A DNA stretch of 38,296 nt from an uncultured Eubacteriales bacterium (GTDB lineage Bacteria > Bacillota > Clostridia > Christensenellales > Aristaeellaceae): positions 1 through 38,296 of the forward strand of contig UQNM01000012.1 in the NCBI GenBank assembly GCA_900542395.1. Direction: 5' to 3'. The translations under genes and the position numbers were made by a program. Below are positions 29,855 to 38,284 of the stretch, piece by piece. Numbering within the stretch: position 1 is the first letter of the stretch; each line of letters opens with the position of its first letter. Under the pieces are notes generated by a model. The model did not search any database. It worked only from the letters and a program-made list of their open reading frames with translations, and was not told the origin of the DNA.

Positions 29855-30176
29855 GTGTTTCCCGCCCTTCCGTCTCTGTGATGGCAATGATTCGATGCAG
29901 CCCCGCCAGATGGAATAACCGGTCTATCGGCGGCTGTAAGCCGCAGGCCGCGACGCTGCCGCCGCGCGCATGCATGGTTTTATATCGCCCGATAATCATG
30001 CCGACGCCGGAGCTGTCCATGAAGGTGACCTGTGAAAAATCGAGGATTAAACGCTTTGCGTTTTGCCGTACAATCTGCATTTCGATTTCGTTTCTCAGGC
30101 TTTCAGCCGCGCAATGATCAATTTCCCCGCAGAGACGAACCGTCAGCGCGTCTCCCTGCTGTGTGCATTGCAGCAA
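29847..30176 (-). CDS. spoIIAA: Anti-anti-sigma factor SpoIIAA
   Basis: 109 residues, STAS domain. Core motif LDFSQVTFMDSSGVGMIIGRYK, split here as LILDFSQVTFMDSSG and VGMIIGRYK, holds the Ser phosphorylated by SpoIIAB. GEIDHCAAESL and RLFHLAGLHRII match the family along its length. The start is a TTG at 30176, 6 bases after AGGAGGAGGG; there is no ATG nearby and the upstream reading has no homology. Dephosphorylated SpoIIAA releases SigF. I did not find a clear SigH promoter upstream, although the operon is usually SigH-dependent. Confidence 0.95.
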   Translation of the reverse strand: MLQCTQQGDALTVRLCGEIDHCAAESLRNEIEMQIVRQNAKRLILDFSQVTFMDSSGVGMIIGRYKTMHARGGSVAACGLQPPIDRLFHLAGLHRIIAITETEGRETHE

Positions 30177-30202
30177 AACAATCCCTCCTCCTGTATTTGA
30201 TG

Positions 30203-30233
30203 ATACACTATATGAAAGTATACGCCCGTGTAT
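30203..30233. promoter_or_regulatory. Inverted repeat in the spoIIA / penicillin-binding protein divergent region
   Basis: ATACAC (30203-30208) and GTGTAT (30228-30233) flank 19 bases containing GTATAC. It lies between two divergent genes and could bind a regulator of either. Neither a SigA nor a SigH promoter is clear here. Confidence 0.3.
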
Positions 30234-30305
30234 GCAGCAAAACACGCATATTTAGCGGGAACTTTGGGCAGAAAAGAAGAAAAGCCGATCGAGGAGGCTG
30301 ACGGA

Positions 30306-32663
30306 ATGAGCAAAAAGAAAAAAGTGCTGATGATGGTTCTGGCGGCGCTCATCGGTCTTCTTTTGCTTGCCTGCGCGGCGTTTTATGTCGTTTTCGACGT
30401 GCCGAATTGGCAGACGCTGGACGCTTCCAAGCTGTCCGCGCTGGCGCAGACGTCCTCGATGTATGACGCGCAGGGCGAACTGATGAGCGAACTGCGCGGC
30501 GCGGAAAACCGAAACATCGTATCTTTGGATGAAATTCCGATGCACACCCGTCAGGCGTTTCTGGCCGCGGAGGATCTGCGCTTTTACGAGCATCGAGGGA
30601 TTGACGTTTATCGAATCTTGGGCGCGCTTCGCAGCAACATCAAAAACGGCACATTGGCCGAAGGCGCGAGCACCATCACGCAGCAACTGGCGAAACTGAC
30701 GCACCTGAGCGCCGAAAAGACCATTCGGCGCAAGCTGGAAGAAATCCATCTCGCCTTCCAAATCGAAGCGGCATACAGCAAGGATGAGATTCTGGCCATG
30801 TATCTGAATACGGTGTATTTCGGGCGCGGTGCATACGGCATACAGGCGGCCGCACAGGCGTACTTCGGCGTGGATGTATCAGCTTTGACGCTGAACCAGA
30901 GCGCAAGCCTCGCGGCGATCATCAAAGCGCCTTCCGTGTACGCGCCGCATATCAACCCGTCAAGCAACCGCTCCCGCAGACAGTACATCCTTTCCGTGAT
31001 GGAAGATAACGGTTTTATCACGCGGGAGGAGGCGCGGGAAGCGCGCGGCGAAAGCGTCTGGGTGCTGGCGCGCGAGGCCGAGAAACAGTCGTATGGCTGG
31101 TATATCGACGAGGCGCTGCGCGAGAGCGCCGAGCTTCTCGGGCTTTCGGCGGACGAAGTGATTCAGGGCGGATTTGAAATCCACACGGCATACGACGCGC
31201 GGCTTCAAACCATTGCGGACGAGGTCTATTCGGATCAGAGCTTCTTCCCTGCCGACGCATCCGACGGAACGCCGATCCAAAGCGCGATGGCTGTGGTGGA
31301 TACGGGCAGCGGCGCGGTGCTGGCCATGGTCGGCGGGCGCGATTACACGGTGCGGCGCGGGTTAAACCGTGCGACGCAAATGCGCCGCCAGCCGGGTTCG
31401 GCGCTCAAGCCGCTGGCCGTTTACGGCCCTGCGCTCGAACTGGGCTATACGACCGCCTCCGTTTTGCTGGATGAAAAGACGAGTTTTGGCAATTACACGC
31501 CGCGCAACGCGGGCGACCGATATTACGGACTCGTCACCATGAGAACGGCGGTTCGCAATTCGCTGAACACGACGGCCGTTCGTTTGCTCGAAGAGATTGG
31601 TGTGAACGCTTCGATCCAATATCTGAATAAAATGGGGATTCCGACGGAGAAGAGTGACCGAAACCTTTCTCTCGCGCTCGGCTCAATGACCTATGGCGTT
31701 ACGCCGGTGGAACTTGCGGCGGCGTATGCGCCCTACGCGAACGGCGGCGTTTATCACCAGCCCTATTGCGTCAGCCGGATTGAATCCGCAGACGGAAACA
31801 TCGTTTACGAACGAAAAGAAAGCGGAAAACAGGTGATTTCCGCGCAAAATGCGTTTTTGATGACCTCTCTTCTGCAATCGGTTGTTTCAAACGGAACGGG
31901 GACGCGAATGCTGGCGGCAAACACGCCGATTGCCGGAAAAACAGGGACGGTGTCCATGACCGGCGGCAATCGCGATATCTGGATGGCGGCGTATACGCCG
32001 GAAATCTCCGTTTCGGTATGGATGGGCTTTGACCAAACCGACGCCAAGCACAAAATCTCAAACGGCGTCACCGGCGGCCGCAATACGGCCTCGCTCGCTG
32101 CGGCGTTTTTCAAAAAGGCGTATGCAAATCGCGACAAGCCGAATTTCAGTCAGCCGGACGGCCTGATTTGGCTGACTCTGGATAAGCGCGCGTTGACCAG
32201 CCGGGGCTCCGTCATGCTGGCGAGCGACAAAACGCCGAAGGAATACCGCATCAGCGAGGTTTTTGCGGCCTCTAATCGGCCGTATGCGGTTTCGGATATC
32301 TGGCAGGCGCCCAATGCGCCGTCGTCCTTCTATGTAGCGCATAGCGCCGGCGGCTATCCCGAGCTGCATTTCAAAGCGTCGTCGGATGCGCGCTATCGCA
32401 TCCAGCGCGATGCGGTCGGGGAATCGGTCATCCTGACGGAGATGGTCGCCTCTTCCGGTCAGGCGCTCAGCTTTCTGGATACGTCCGCGCAGGCCGGCGT
32501 GTTGTATACGTATCGGATTATTCCGATCCACGAGGAGCTTTTGCAGCAGGGCGTCTGGCTTGAGGGTAAGCAGGCCGTTCAGCTTGCGCAGGTGCAGGCA
32601 GGAAGCGGAATGATTTCCGGCTTGAGAAGCCTGATTCCCGCGTTGGCCGTACAGCACAAATAA
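30306..32663 (+). CDS. Class A penicillin-binding protein (bifunctional transglycosylase/transpeptidase)
   Basis: 785 residues. A short basic cytoplasmic tail (MSKKKK) and one transmembrane helix (about 8-28) anchor it. The GT51 glycosyltransferase domain (about 55-225) has EDLRFYEHRGID with the catalytic Glu, GASTITQQLAK, RKLEEIHLAF and MYLNTVYFGRGAYGI. The transpeptidase domain (about 310-610) has the nucleophile Ser in RQPGSALKPLAVY, SLN in RNSLNTTAV, and KTG in AGKTGTVSMT. A C-terminal fibronectin-like segment (about 680-770) ends the protein. It polymerises and cross-links peptidoglycan outside the membrane. The ATG at 30306 has GAGGAGG 8 bases upstream. Divergent from spoIIA; vegetative or sporulation use cannot be told. 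Confidence 0.95.
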   Translation: MSKKKKVLMMVLAALIGLLLLACAAFYVVFDVPNWQTLDASKLSALAQTSSMYDAQGELMSELRGAENRNIVSLDEIPMHTRQAFLAAEDLRFYEHRGIDVYRILGALRSNIKNGTLAEGASTITQQLAKLTHLSAEKTIRRKLEEIHLAFQIEAAYSKDEILAMYLNTVYFGRGAYGIQAAAQAYFGVDVSALTLNQSASLAAIIKAPSVYAPHINPSSNRSRRQYILSVMEDNGFITREEAREARGESVWVLAREAEKQSYGWYIDEALRESAELLGLSADEVIQGGFEIHTAYDARLQTIADEVYSDQSFFPADASDGTPIQSAMAVVDTGSGAVLAMVGGRDYTVRRGLNRATQMRRQPGSALKPLAVYGPALELGYTTASVLLDEKTSFGNYTPRNAGDRYYGLVTMRTAVRNSLNTTAVRLLEEIGVNASIQYLNKMGIPTEKSDRNLSLALGSMTYGVTPVELAAAYAPYANGGVYHQPYCVSRIESADGNIVYERKESGKQVISAQNAFLMTSLLQSVVSNGTGTRMLAANTPIAGKTGTVSMTGGNRDIWMAAYTPEISVSVWMGFDQTDAKHKISNGVTGGRNTASLAAAFFKKAYANRDKPNFSQPDGLIWLTLDKRALTSRGSVMLASDKTPKEYRISEVFAASNRPYAVSDIWQAPNAPSSFYVAHSAGGYPELHFKASSDARYRIQRDAVGESVILTEMVASSGQALSFLDTSAQAGVLYTYRIIPIHEELLQQGVWLEGKQAVQLAQVQAGSGMISGLRSLIPALAVQHK

Positions 32664-32667
32664 ACAA

Positions 32668-32696
32668 ACACAGGGGCGGAAAAACCGCCCCTGTGT
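32668..32696. terminator. Bidirectional terminator between the penicillin-binding protein gene and atpC
   Basis: ACACAGGGGCGG (32668-32679), loop AAAAA, CCGCCCCTGTGT (32685-32696): a perfect 12-bp stem. T-rich sequence follows best in the minus direction (TTTGTTTATTT), so it mainly ends the atp operon. Confidence 0.88.
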
Positions 32697-32708
32697 TGTC
32701 GTGTTCCG

Positions 32709-33110
32709 TTAGCTCTTAACGCCGATTCGCACCAGCGCGCGCCTTAATTTGGCTTCCGCCAGCATCAGCTCGCGTTCGTCATTCTTGGCGGCTGCAATGC
32801 GATTCTGCGCAACCTCCTTCGCGTGTTGGGCGCGCGGGAGATCAATATCCTCTGCCCATTCGAACGTCGTCGCGATCAGGTTCGCTTCGCCGTCGATCAT
32901 GGCCAGCATACCGCCGATGCAGGCGGCGCGCTTGACCTGCCCATCCGGCAGCGCAATCGCGGCCTCGCCTGCGCCGACAGCGGATACATAATCAGCGTGA
33001 TGCGCCAGCAAACAAACGTCGCCGTCAATCATGCGCGCGCGAATACGCTCAACCTCGCCGTCAAAGAGCAGGCCGTCCGGAGTGCTGATTTTTAGGTGGA
33101 ACGTACTCAT
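32709..33110 (-). CDS. atpC: ATP synthase F1 epsilon subunit
   Basis: 133 residues. N-terminal beta-sandwich (STFHLKISTPDGLLFDGEVERI, LLAHHADYVSAVGAGEAAI, GGMLAMIDGEANLIAT) and a C-terminal two-helix hairpin (about 88-130) that can regulate rotation. The ATG at 33110 overlaps the atpD stop by 4 bases with GGGTGAG upstream. Last gene of the operon, ahead of the shared terminator. Confidence 0.95.
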   Translation of the reverse strand: MSTFHLKISTPDGLLFDGEVERIRARMIDGDVCLLAHHADYVSAVGAGEAAIALPDGQVKRAACIGGMLAMIDGEANLIATTFEWAEDIDLPRAQHAKEVAQNRIAAAKNDERELMLAEAKLRRALVRIGVKS

Positions 33111-34510
33111 GCATGCTCACCCTTTTTGGCTTTCGCTACCGCTTCGTCGATGGTGCCGACAAACAGGAAAGCGCTCTCGGGCAGATCGTCGTGCTTGCCC
33201 TCGATGATTTCCCTGAAACCGCGGATCGTCTCCTTGATCGGCACATACTTGCCTTCCATGCCGGTAAACTGCTCCGCAACGCTGAACGGCTGGGAAAGGA
33301 AGCGCTGGATTTTACGCGCACGGGAAACAGTCAGCTTGTCCTCCTCGGAAAGCTCGTCCATGCCCATGATCGCGATGATATCCTGCAATTCCTTATAGCG
33401 CTGCAAGATGCGCTGAACATCGCGCGCCACGCGGTAATGCTCCTCGCCCACGACGTCCGGGTTCAAAATGCGGCTGGTGGATTCCAGCGGATCGACCGCC
33501 GGATAAATGCCCAGCGAAGAAATGGCACGGGAGAGAACCGTCGTCGCATCCAGATGCGCGAAGGTCGTCGCCGGAGCCGGGTCGGTCAGGTCGTCCGCAG
33601 GCACATAAACCGCCTGAACAGACGTAATCGAGCCGTGCTTGGTCGAGGTGATGCGCTCCTGAAGCGCACCCATCTCCGTCGCCAGCGTCGGCTGATAACC
33701 GACGGCACTCGGCATGCGGCCCAGCAGCGCGGAAACCTCGGAACCGGCCTGCGTGAAACGGAAAATGTTGTCGATAAACAGCAGCACGTCCTGCCCCTCG
33801 CGATCGCGGAAATACTCCGCCATCGTCAGGCCGGAAAGTGCCACGCGCATACGAGCTCCCGGCGGCTCGTTCATCTGGCCGTAGACCAGCGCGGTCTTGC
33901 TCAGAACGCCGCTCTCCTTCATTTCGTTGTACAGATCGTTGCCTTCGCGCGTGCGTTCGCCGACGCCCGTGAAAACGGACAGGCCGCCGTGCTGCTTGGC
34001 CACGTTGTTAATCAGCTCCATGATGAGAACGGTTTTGCCGACGCCCGCGCCGCCGAACAAGCCGATTTTGCCGCCCTTCGCATACGGCGCGATCAGGTCA
34101 ACGACCTTGATGCCCGTTTCGAGGATCTCGGCGGATGTTTCCTGTTCGTCATACGGCGGCGGATCGCGGTGAATTGCCCAGCGCTCCACGTCCTGCGGCG
34201 CGGGCTGGTTATCCACCGGCTCGCCGAGCAGATTGAAGATGCGCCCCAGACACTTTTCGCCGACCGGGACGGTGATGGCCGCGCCCGTATCGGTCGCCTT
34301 CGCGCCGCGCGTCAGGCCATCCGTACTGCTCATGGCGATGCAGCGAACCACATCGTCGCCGATGTGCTGAGCCACCTCAACCGTCAGTTTTTTCTCGCCG
34401 CTTTCAACCTCAACGGCGTTCAAAAGCTGGGGCAGCTCGCCATCCTTAAATCGAATATCCAGTACCGGGCCGATGACCTGCACCACGGTACCGATGTTTT
34501 CTTTAGCCAT
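33107..34510 (-). CDS. atpD: ATP synthase F1 beta subunit
   Basis: 467 residues. Catalytic nucleotide-binding subunit. Walker A GLFGGAGVGKTVLI, catalytic Glu region GVGERTREGNDLY, Walker B DVLLFIDNIFRFTQAGSEVSALLGRMPSAVGYQ (seen in pieces), and DELSEED within MGMDELSEEDKLTV, the torque contact with gamma. The ATG at 34510 has AAGGAG 7 bases upstream. Ordinary length and complete motifs. Confidence 0.98.
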   Translation of the reverse strand: MAKENIGTVVQVIGPVLDIRFKDGELPQLLNAVEVESGEKKLTVEVAQHIGDDVVRCIAMSSTDGLTRGAKATDTGAAITVPVGEKCLGRIFNLLGEPVDNQPAPQDVERWAIHRDPPPYDEQETSAEILETGIKVVDLIAPYAKGGKIGLFGGAGVGKTVLIMELINNVAKQHGGLSVFTGVGERTREGNDLYNEMKESGVLSKTALVYGQMNEPPGARMRVALSGLTMAEYFRDREGQDVLLFIDNIFRFTQAGSEVSALLGRMPSAVGYQPTLATEMGALQERITSTKHGSITSVQAVYVPADDLTDPAPATTFAHLDATTVLSRAISSLGIYPAVDPLESTSRILNPDVVGEEHYRVARDVQRILQRYKELQDIIAIMGMDELSEEDKLTVSRARKIQRFLSQPFSVAEQFTGMEGKYVPIKETIRGFREIIEGKHDDLPESAFLFVGTIDEAVAKAKKGEHA

Positions 34511-34534
34511 AGCGTTGCTCCTTCTGTTTCGAGA

Positions 34535-35386
34535 TTAGTGCTCCGCACCGGCGACGATTTCGGTGATTTCCTGCGTAATCGCGCCCTGACGGGCACGGTT
34601 ATAGCGCAGGCTCAGATCCTCGATCATTTCCGATGCATTCTTGCTGGCGGCGTCCATTGCCGTTCGGCGAGCGCCCAGCTCGCTGGCGACAGATTCGGAC
34701 ATGGCGCCGTAAATCATGCCCGCAATGTAGTTGGGCACGATGGCGTCATAAACCGCGGAAGGGCTCGGCTCATAGAGCACGAGCTGGCGAACGCCGGTTT
34801 CGTCTTTGGCTTCCAGCTTTTCAAGCGGCAGGAGCGAATCCTGAGCAGGCGTCTGCGTCAGCATGGATACAAAGCGCGTATAAACGACGGAAACCTCGTC
34901 ATACTGGCCGCTCAGATATCCCTGCGTAACCAGATTGCTGATGGTAAAGCAATCCGCGACAGAGACGGACGCTGCCTCGGCAAATTCCGTGGTCAGCATT
35001 TCCACATCGTTGCGCGCGAAAAACTCCACCGTCCGCTTGCCGATCGGCAGCACACAGACAGGGCCTTCCCTGAGCAGCGGCAGAACGGATTTGAACACAT
35101 TGCTGTTATAGCCGCCGGCCAATCCTCTGTCGCCCGCAATGACGATCAGGCAGCGCTTCTTCACCTCGCGATGCTGTTGATAGGGCGAGGAAAAATCGTG
35201 CGTTGCCGTCTCGATGCTTTCGAGCGTCTGCTTAAGCCCCGTAAAATAGGGACGACACCTTTCCTGACGTTCCTTCGCCTTCCTGAGCTTGGAGGAAGCG
35301 ACAAGCTCCATCGCCTTGGTGATCTGCATGGTGCTTTCCACGCTTTTAATGCGCAGCTTGATGTCTTTCATCGAAGCGCCAGCCAT
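34535..35386 (-). CDS. atpG: ATP synthase F1 gamma subunit
   Basis: 283 residues. Central rotating shaft: N-terminal coiled-coil helix (KDIKLRIKSVESTMQITKAMELVASSKLRKA), Rossmann-like middle with VIAGDRGLAGGYNSNVFK, and C-terminal helix ending ASEMIEDLSLRYNRARQGAITQEI (family signature, in pieces) followed by TEIVAGAEH. The ATG at 35386 has GGAGGGG 7 bases upstream. Between atpA and atpD as usual. Confidence 0.97.
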   Translation of the reverse strand: MAGASMKDIKLRIKSVESTMQITKAMELVASSKLRKAKERQERCRPYFTGLKQTLESIETATHDFSSPYQQHREVKKRCLIVIAGDRGLAGGYNSNVFKSVLPLLREGPVCVLPIGKRTVEFFARNDVEMLTTEFAEAASVSVADCFTISNLVTQGYLSGQYDEVSVVYTRFVSMLTQTPAQDSLLPLEKLEAKDETGVRQLVLYEPSPSAVYDAIVPNYIAGMIYGAMSESVASELGARRTAMDAASKNASEMIEDLSLRYNRARQGAITQEITEIVAGAEH

Positions 35387-35405
35387 CCCAAATCCCCTCC
35401 TTTAC

Positions 35406-36917
35406 TCACTGGGCAAGAAAATCCTTGGTATATTGCTTCAGAGCAGCGCAGAGCTTCTCCTCGGTTTCCTTTTCAAACTTTCCGGTCGTGCGAATCGTTT
35501 CCAGAATGTCCGCATGCTGCGCGTCAAGGCGCGCATACAGCCCCTGCTCGTACAGCGAAACGCGCTCCACTGGCACATCCATCAGATAATTGTTGATGAC
35601 AGCATACAGAATACAAACCTGCTTCTCAACGTCGATGGGCTGATTGCGTCCCTGCTTGAGCACCTCAACCACGCGCTCGCCCTGAGAGAGGCGCGCCTTG
35701 GTATCCGCGTCCAGATCGCTGCCGAACTGAGCGAAGCTCTGCAGCTCGCGATACTGGCTGTAAATCAGCTTGAGGGAACCGGCGACCTTCTTCATGGCTT
35801 TGATCTGCGCATTGCCGCCGACGCGGGAAACCGAGATGCCCGGGTTGACAGCCGGCATAATGCCGGAGTGGAACAGTTCGCTTTCCAGGAAGATCTGGCC
35901 GTCCGTGATGGATATCACGTTCGTCGGGATATAGGCGGAAACGTCGCCCGCCTGCGTCTCGATGATCGGCAGAGCGGTCAGGCTGCCGCCGCCGTATTCC
36001 GGCGCCATGCGCGCCGCGCGTTCGAGCAGACGGCTGTGCAGATAGAAAACGTCGCCCGGATAGGCCTCGCGTCCCGGCGGACGGCGAATCAACAGGGACA
36101 GCGCACGGTAAGCGACGGCGTGCTTGGAAAGATCGTCGTAGATAATCAGCACGTCTTTGCCCTGCTGCATGAAATATTCGCCCATCGTGCAGCCTGCGTA
36201 TGGCGCGATATACTGCATCGGCGCAAGCTCGGACGCGGTTGCGCTGACGACGATGGTGTATTCCATCGCACCCGCGCGCGTGAGCTGCTCGACAAGCTGC
36301 GCAACGGTCGAGTTTTTCTGGCCGATGGCAACGTAGATGCAGATGACGTCCTTGCCGCGCTGGTTGATGATGGTATCCGTCGCAATCGCGGTCTTGCCCG
36401 TCTGACGGTCGCCAATGATCAATTCGCGCTGGCCGCGGCCGATCGGGATCATGCTGTCGATTGCCTTGATGCCCGTTTGCAGCGGCACGCTGACGCTCTT
36501 GCGCTCGATAATGCCCGGCGCGGGGCTTTCAATCGGGCGGGAATGGCTGGTTTTAATTTCGCCCTTTCCATCGACGCTCTGACCCAGCGCGTTGACGACG
36601 CGGCCGATCAGCTCCTCGCCGACCGGAACGGAAACGACGCGCCCCGTGCGGCGAACGATGCTGCCCTCGTGCAGACCGACGTCGCTGCCCAGAATAACAA
36701 TGGAAACGGAGTCCTCTTCCAGGTTGAGCGCCATGCCATATTCGCCGTTTTCAAACTCGACCAGCTCGTTGGCCATGCAGCTTTCAAGGCCGCTGGCGCG
36801 CGCGATACCGTCGCCGACCAGAATGATCGTACCGGTTTCGTCTTGTTTGAGCTTTTGGTCGTATTGCTTGATCTGGGCCTTAATGATTTTTGAAATCTCT
36901 TCGGGTTTCAGATCCAT
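35406..36917 (-). CDS. atpA: ATP synthase F1 alpha subunit
   Basis: 503 residues. Non-catalytic nucleotide-binding subunit. P-loop IIGDRQTGKTAIATD, conserved VGDGIARASGL near the N-terminus, and ALSLLIRRPPGREAYPGDVFYLHSRLLERAA with the arginine finger region (PAVNPGISVSRVGG). The ATG at 36917 has only a modest GGTGA ribosome binding site. It lies 27 bases after atpH. Confidence 0.98.
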   Translation of the reverse strand: MDLKPEEISKIIKAQIKQYDQKLKQDETGTIILVGDGIARASGLESCMANELVEFENGEYGMALNLEEDSVSIVILGSDVGLHEGSIVRRTGRVVSVPVGEELIGRVVNALGQSVDGKGEIKTSHSRPIESPAPGIIERKSVSVPLQTGIKAIDSMIPIGRGQRELIIGDRQTGKTAIATDTIINQRGKDVICIYVAIGQKNSTVAQLVEQLTRAGAMEYTIVVSATASELAPMQYIAPYAGCTMGEYFMQQGKDVLIIYDDLSKHAVAYRALSLLIRRPPGREAYPGDVFYLHSRLLERAARMAPEYGGGSLTALPIIETQAGDVSAYIPTNVISITDGQIFLESELFHSGIMPAVNPGISVSRVGGNAQIKAMKKVAGSLKLIYSQYRELQSFAQFGSDLDADTKARLSQGERVVEVLKQGRNQPIDVEKQVCILYAVINNYLMDVPVERVSLYEQGLYARLDAQHADILETIRTTGKFEKETEEKLCAALKQYTKDFLAQ

Positions 36918-36944
36918 GGGTTCACCGGCTTTCTTTCTGTAAAA

Positions 36945-37481
36945 TTAGGATCGTGCGGCCAAAACGCGCCGCAGATGATCCATTCGGCTTTCAAGGGTAT
37001 TGTCATAGCTTTTACCGGCCATTTCGACACGCATGCCGCCCACCAGCGCCGCATCGACGTGCACATCCAGCGTCACATGCTTGCCGGATGTGCGTTCAAG
37101 CGCCGCCTTGAGCCGCGCAAGCTGCTCGTCGCTGAGTGCTTCCGCGGAAAACACCTTGGCCGGAACAATGCCATGCTTTTCATTGTAACAGGAGATATAC
37201 TCCGCTTGGCAGGCGGCCATTTCGCCGAACGCCCCCCGCTCGCAGAGCAGCTTCATAAAATTCAGCAGATACGGATGAATCTGCCCGGAAAAGGCGCCGT
37301 CCAGCAGCGCCAGACGTTCGGTTTTCGCGATGGCCTTATCCTTGATTAAGCGCACATAATCCGGGTTATCGGCAAGCAGTTTGCAAACCTCGCCAAGCTG
37401 AGAAAGAAACGCATCTTCCTGCTTTTCATCCTCGGCCAGCGCGTAAAGGGCGCTGCCGTATGCGCGACCCAGTTCCGTCAC
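36945..37481 (-). CDS. atpH: ATP synthase F1 delta subunit
   Basis: 178 residues. Peripheral stalk subunit linking F1 to the b subunits. N-terminal six-helix domain (GRAYGSALYALAEDEKQEDAFLSQL, LLNFMKLLCERGAFGEM) and C-terminal part ending DVHVDAALVGGMRVEMAGKSYDNTLESRMDHL, the family hallmark (in pieces). The start is a GTG at 37481 with GAGG 4 bases upstream, overlapping the atpF stop by 4 bases. Confidence 0.95.
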   Translation of the reverse strand: MTELGRAYGSALYALAEDEKQEDAFLSQLGEVCKLLADNPDYVRLIKDKAIAKTERLALLDGAFSGQIHPYLLNFMKLLCERGAFGEMAACQAEYISCYNEKHGIVPAKVFSAEALSDEQLARLKAALERTSGKHVTLDVHVDAALVGGMRVEMAGKSYDNTLESRMDHLRRVLAARS

Positions 37482-37981
37482 GACGCCTCACCCACATTCT
37501 TGATGAATTCGTTGATAAACGCTTCGTGATCCTTTTCGTTGACTTCGCGCTCAATCACCTGAGAGGCGATATCCAGCGCGATGCCGGAAAGCTCGCCCTT
37601 TACCTCGTCAAACGCTCTGCGGCGTTCCAGATCAATTTCGGTCTGAGCACGGCGTTTGAGCTGGTCGGCCTGCGTGCGCGCATCCTCGACGATGCTGGCG
37701 GACATGGCGTTGGCGCTTTCCGTCGCAGTCTTGATGACGCGATCCGCTTCCTGACGCGCACCGGCCATTTTGCTTTCGTAATCGGCCTTCATCGCCTTCG
37801 CATCCGTCTCGGCCTGCTGGGCTTCCTGATAATGGCCTTCGATTTCAGCCTGACGCTTTTCCAGAATTTCCGTCACCGGCTTGAACAGGTACTTCTTAAA
37901 GAGCACCATCAGCAAAAGCAGGTTGAGAATCTGGAAGATGATCGTCCACGGCGCAATGGATATAAACTGTTGAACTTCCAC
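37478..37981 (-). CDS. atpF: ATP synthase F0 b subunit
   Basis: 167 residues. One N-terminal membrane helix (about 10-28; IIFQILNLLLLMVLFKKYLF) continuing into a long charged coiled coil that forms the peripheral stator. The segment FKPVTEILEKRQAEIEGHYQEA is typical. The start is a GTG at 37981, 7 bases after GGAGGG. It lies 33 bases after atpE. Confidence 0.95.
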   Translation of the reverse strand: MEVQQFISIAPWTIIFQILNLLLLMVLFKKYLFKPVTEILEKRQAEIEGHYQEAQQAETDAKAMKADYESKMAGARQEADRVIKTATESANAMSASIVEDARTQADQLKRRAQTEIDLERRRAFDEVKGELSGIALDIASQVIEREVNEKDHEAFINEFIKNVGEAS

Positions 37982-38014
37982 AGGAAGTCCCTCCTTTCAA
38001 TGGCGCTGTTTTAA

Positions 38015-38284
38015 TTAAAACAACCCGGTGAAAGGATTGACGAACAGAAGAATGAGCGCGATGATCAAGCTGTACAGACCCGTGGTCTCAGCGACAGCGC
38101 AGCCCATGAACATCGTGGTGGTGATGGTGCCCTTCATTTCCGGCTGGCGGGCGATGGATTCAAGCGCCTTGCCGACGGCGTAACCTTCGCCGATACCAGG
38201 GCCAAGGCCGCCGATCATGGCGACGCCGGCGCCCAGAGCAGAACAGCCGCATACGATAGCTTTCGCGAGAATCGAAGTTTCCAT
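38015..38284 (-). CDS. atpE: ATP synthase F0 c subunit (two-carboxylate rotor, probably Na+-binding)
   Basis: 89 residues, hairpin of two membrane helices joined by the polar loop ARQPEM. Helix 1 has GLGPGIGEGYAVGKALE; helix 2 has the ion-carrying Glu66 in CAVAETTGLYSL. Compared with the Na+ rotor of Ilyobacter (recalled: Gln32, Val63, Glu65, Ser66, Thr67, Tyr70), the equivalents here are Glu33, Val64, Glu66, Thr67, Thr68 and Tyr71. The Gln is thus replaced by a second Glu, as described for Fusobacterium nucleatum. The ATG is at 38284. The preceding atpB (a subunit) should lie just beyond the right edge. Confidence 0.95.
   Translation of the reverse strand: METSILAKAIVCGCSALGAGVAMIGGLGPGIGEGYAVGKALESIARQPEMKGTITTTMFMGCAVAETTGLYSLIIALILLFVNPFTGLF

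Noticed and set aside
33113..35596. Plus-strand open frame of 827 codons opposite atpD and atpG
   Set aside because: Same cause: a shadow of highly conserved atp genes, low-complexity composition and no ribosome binding site.
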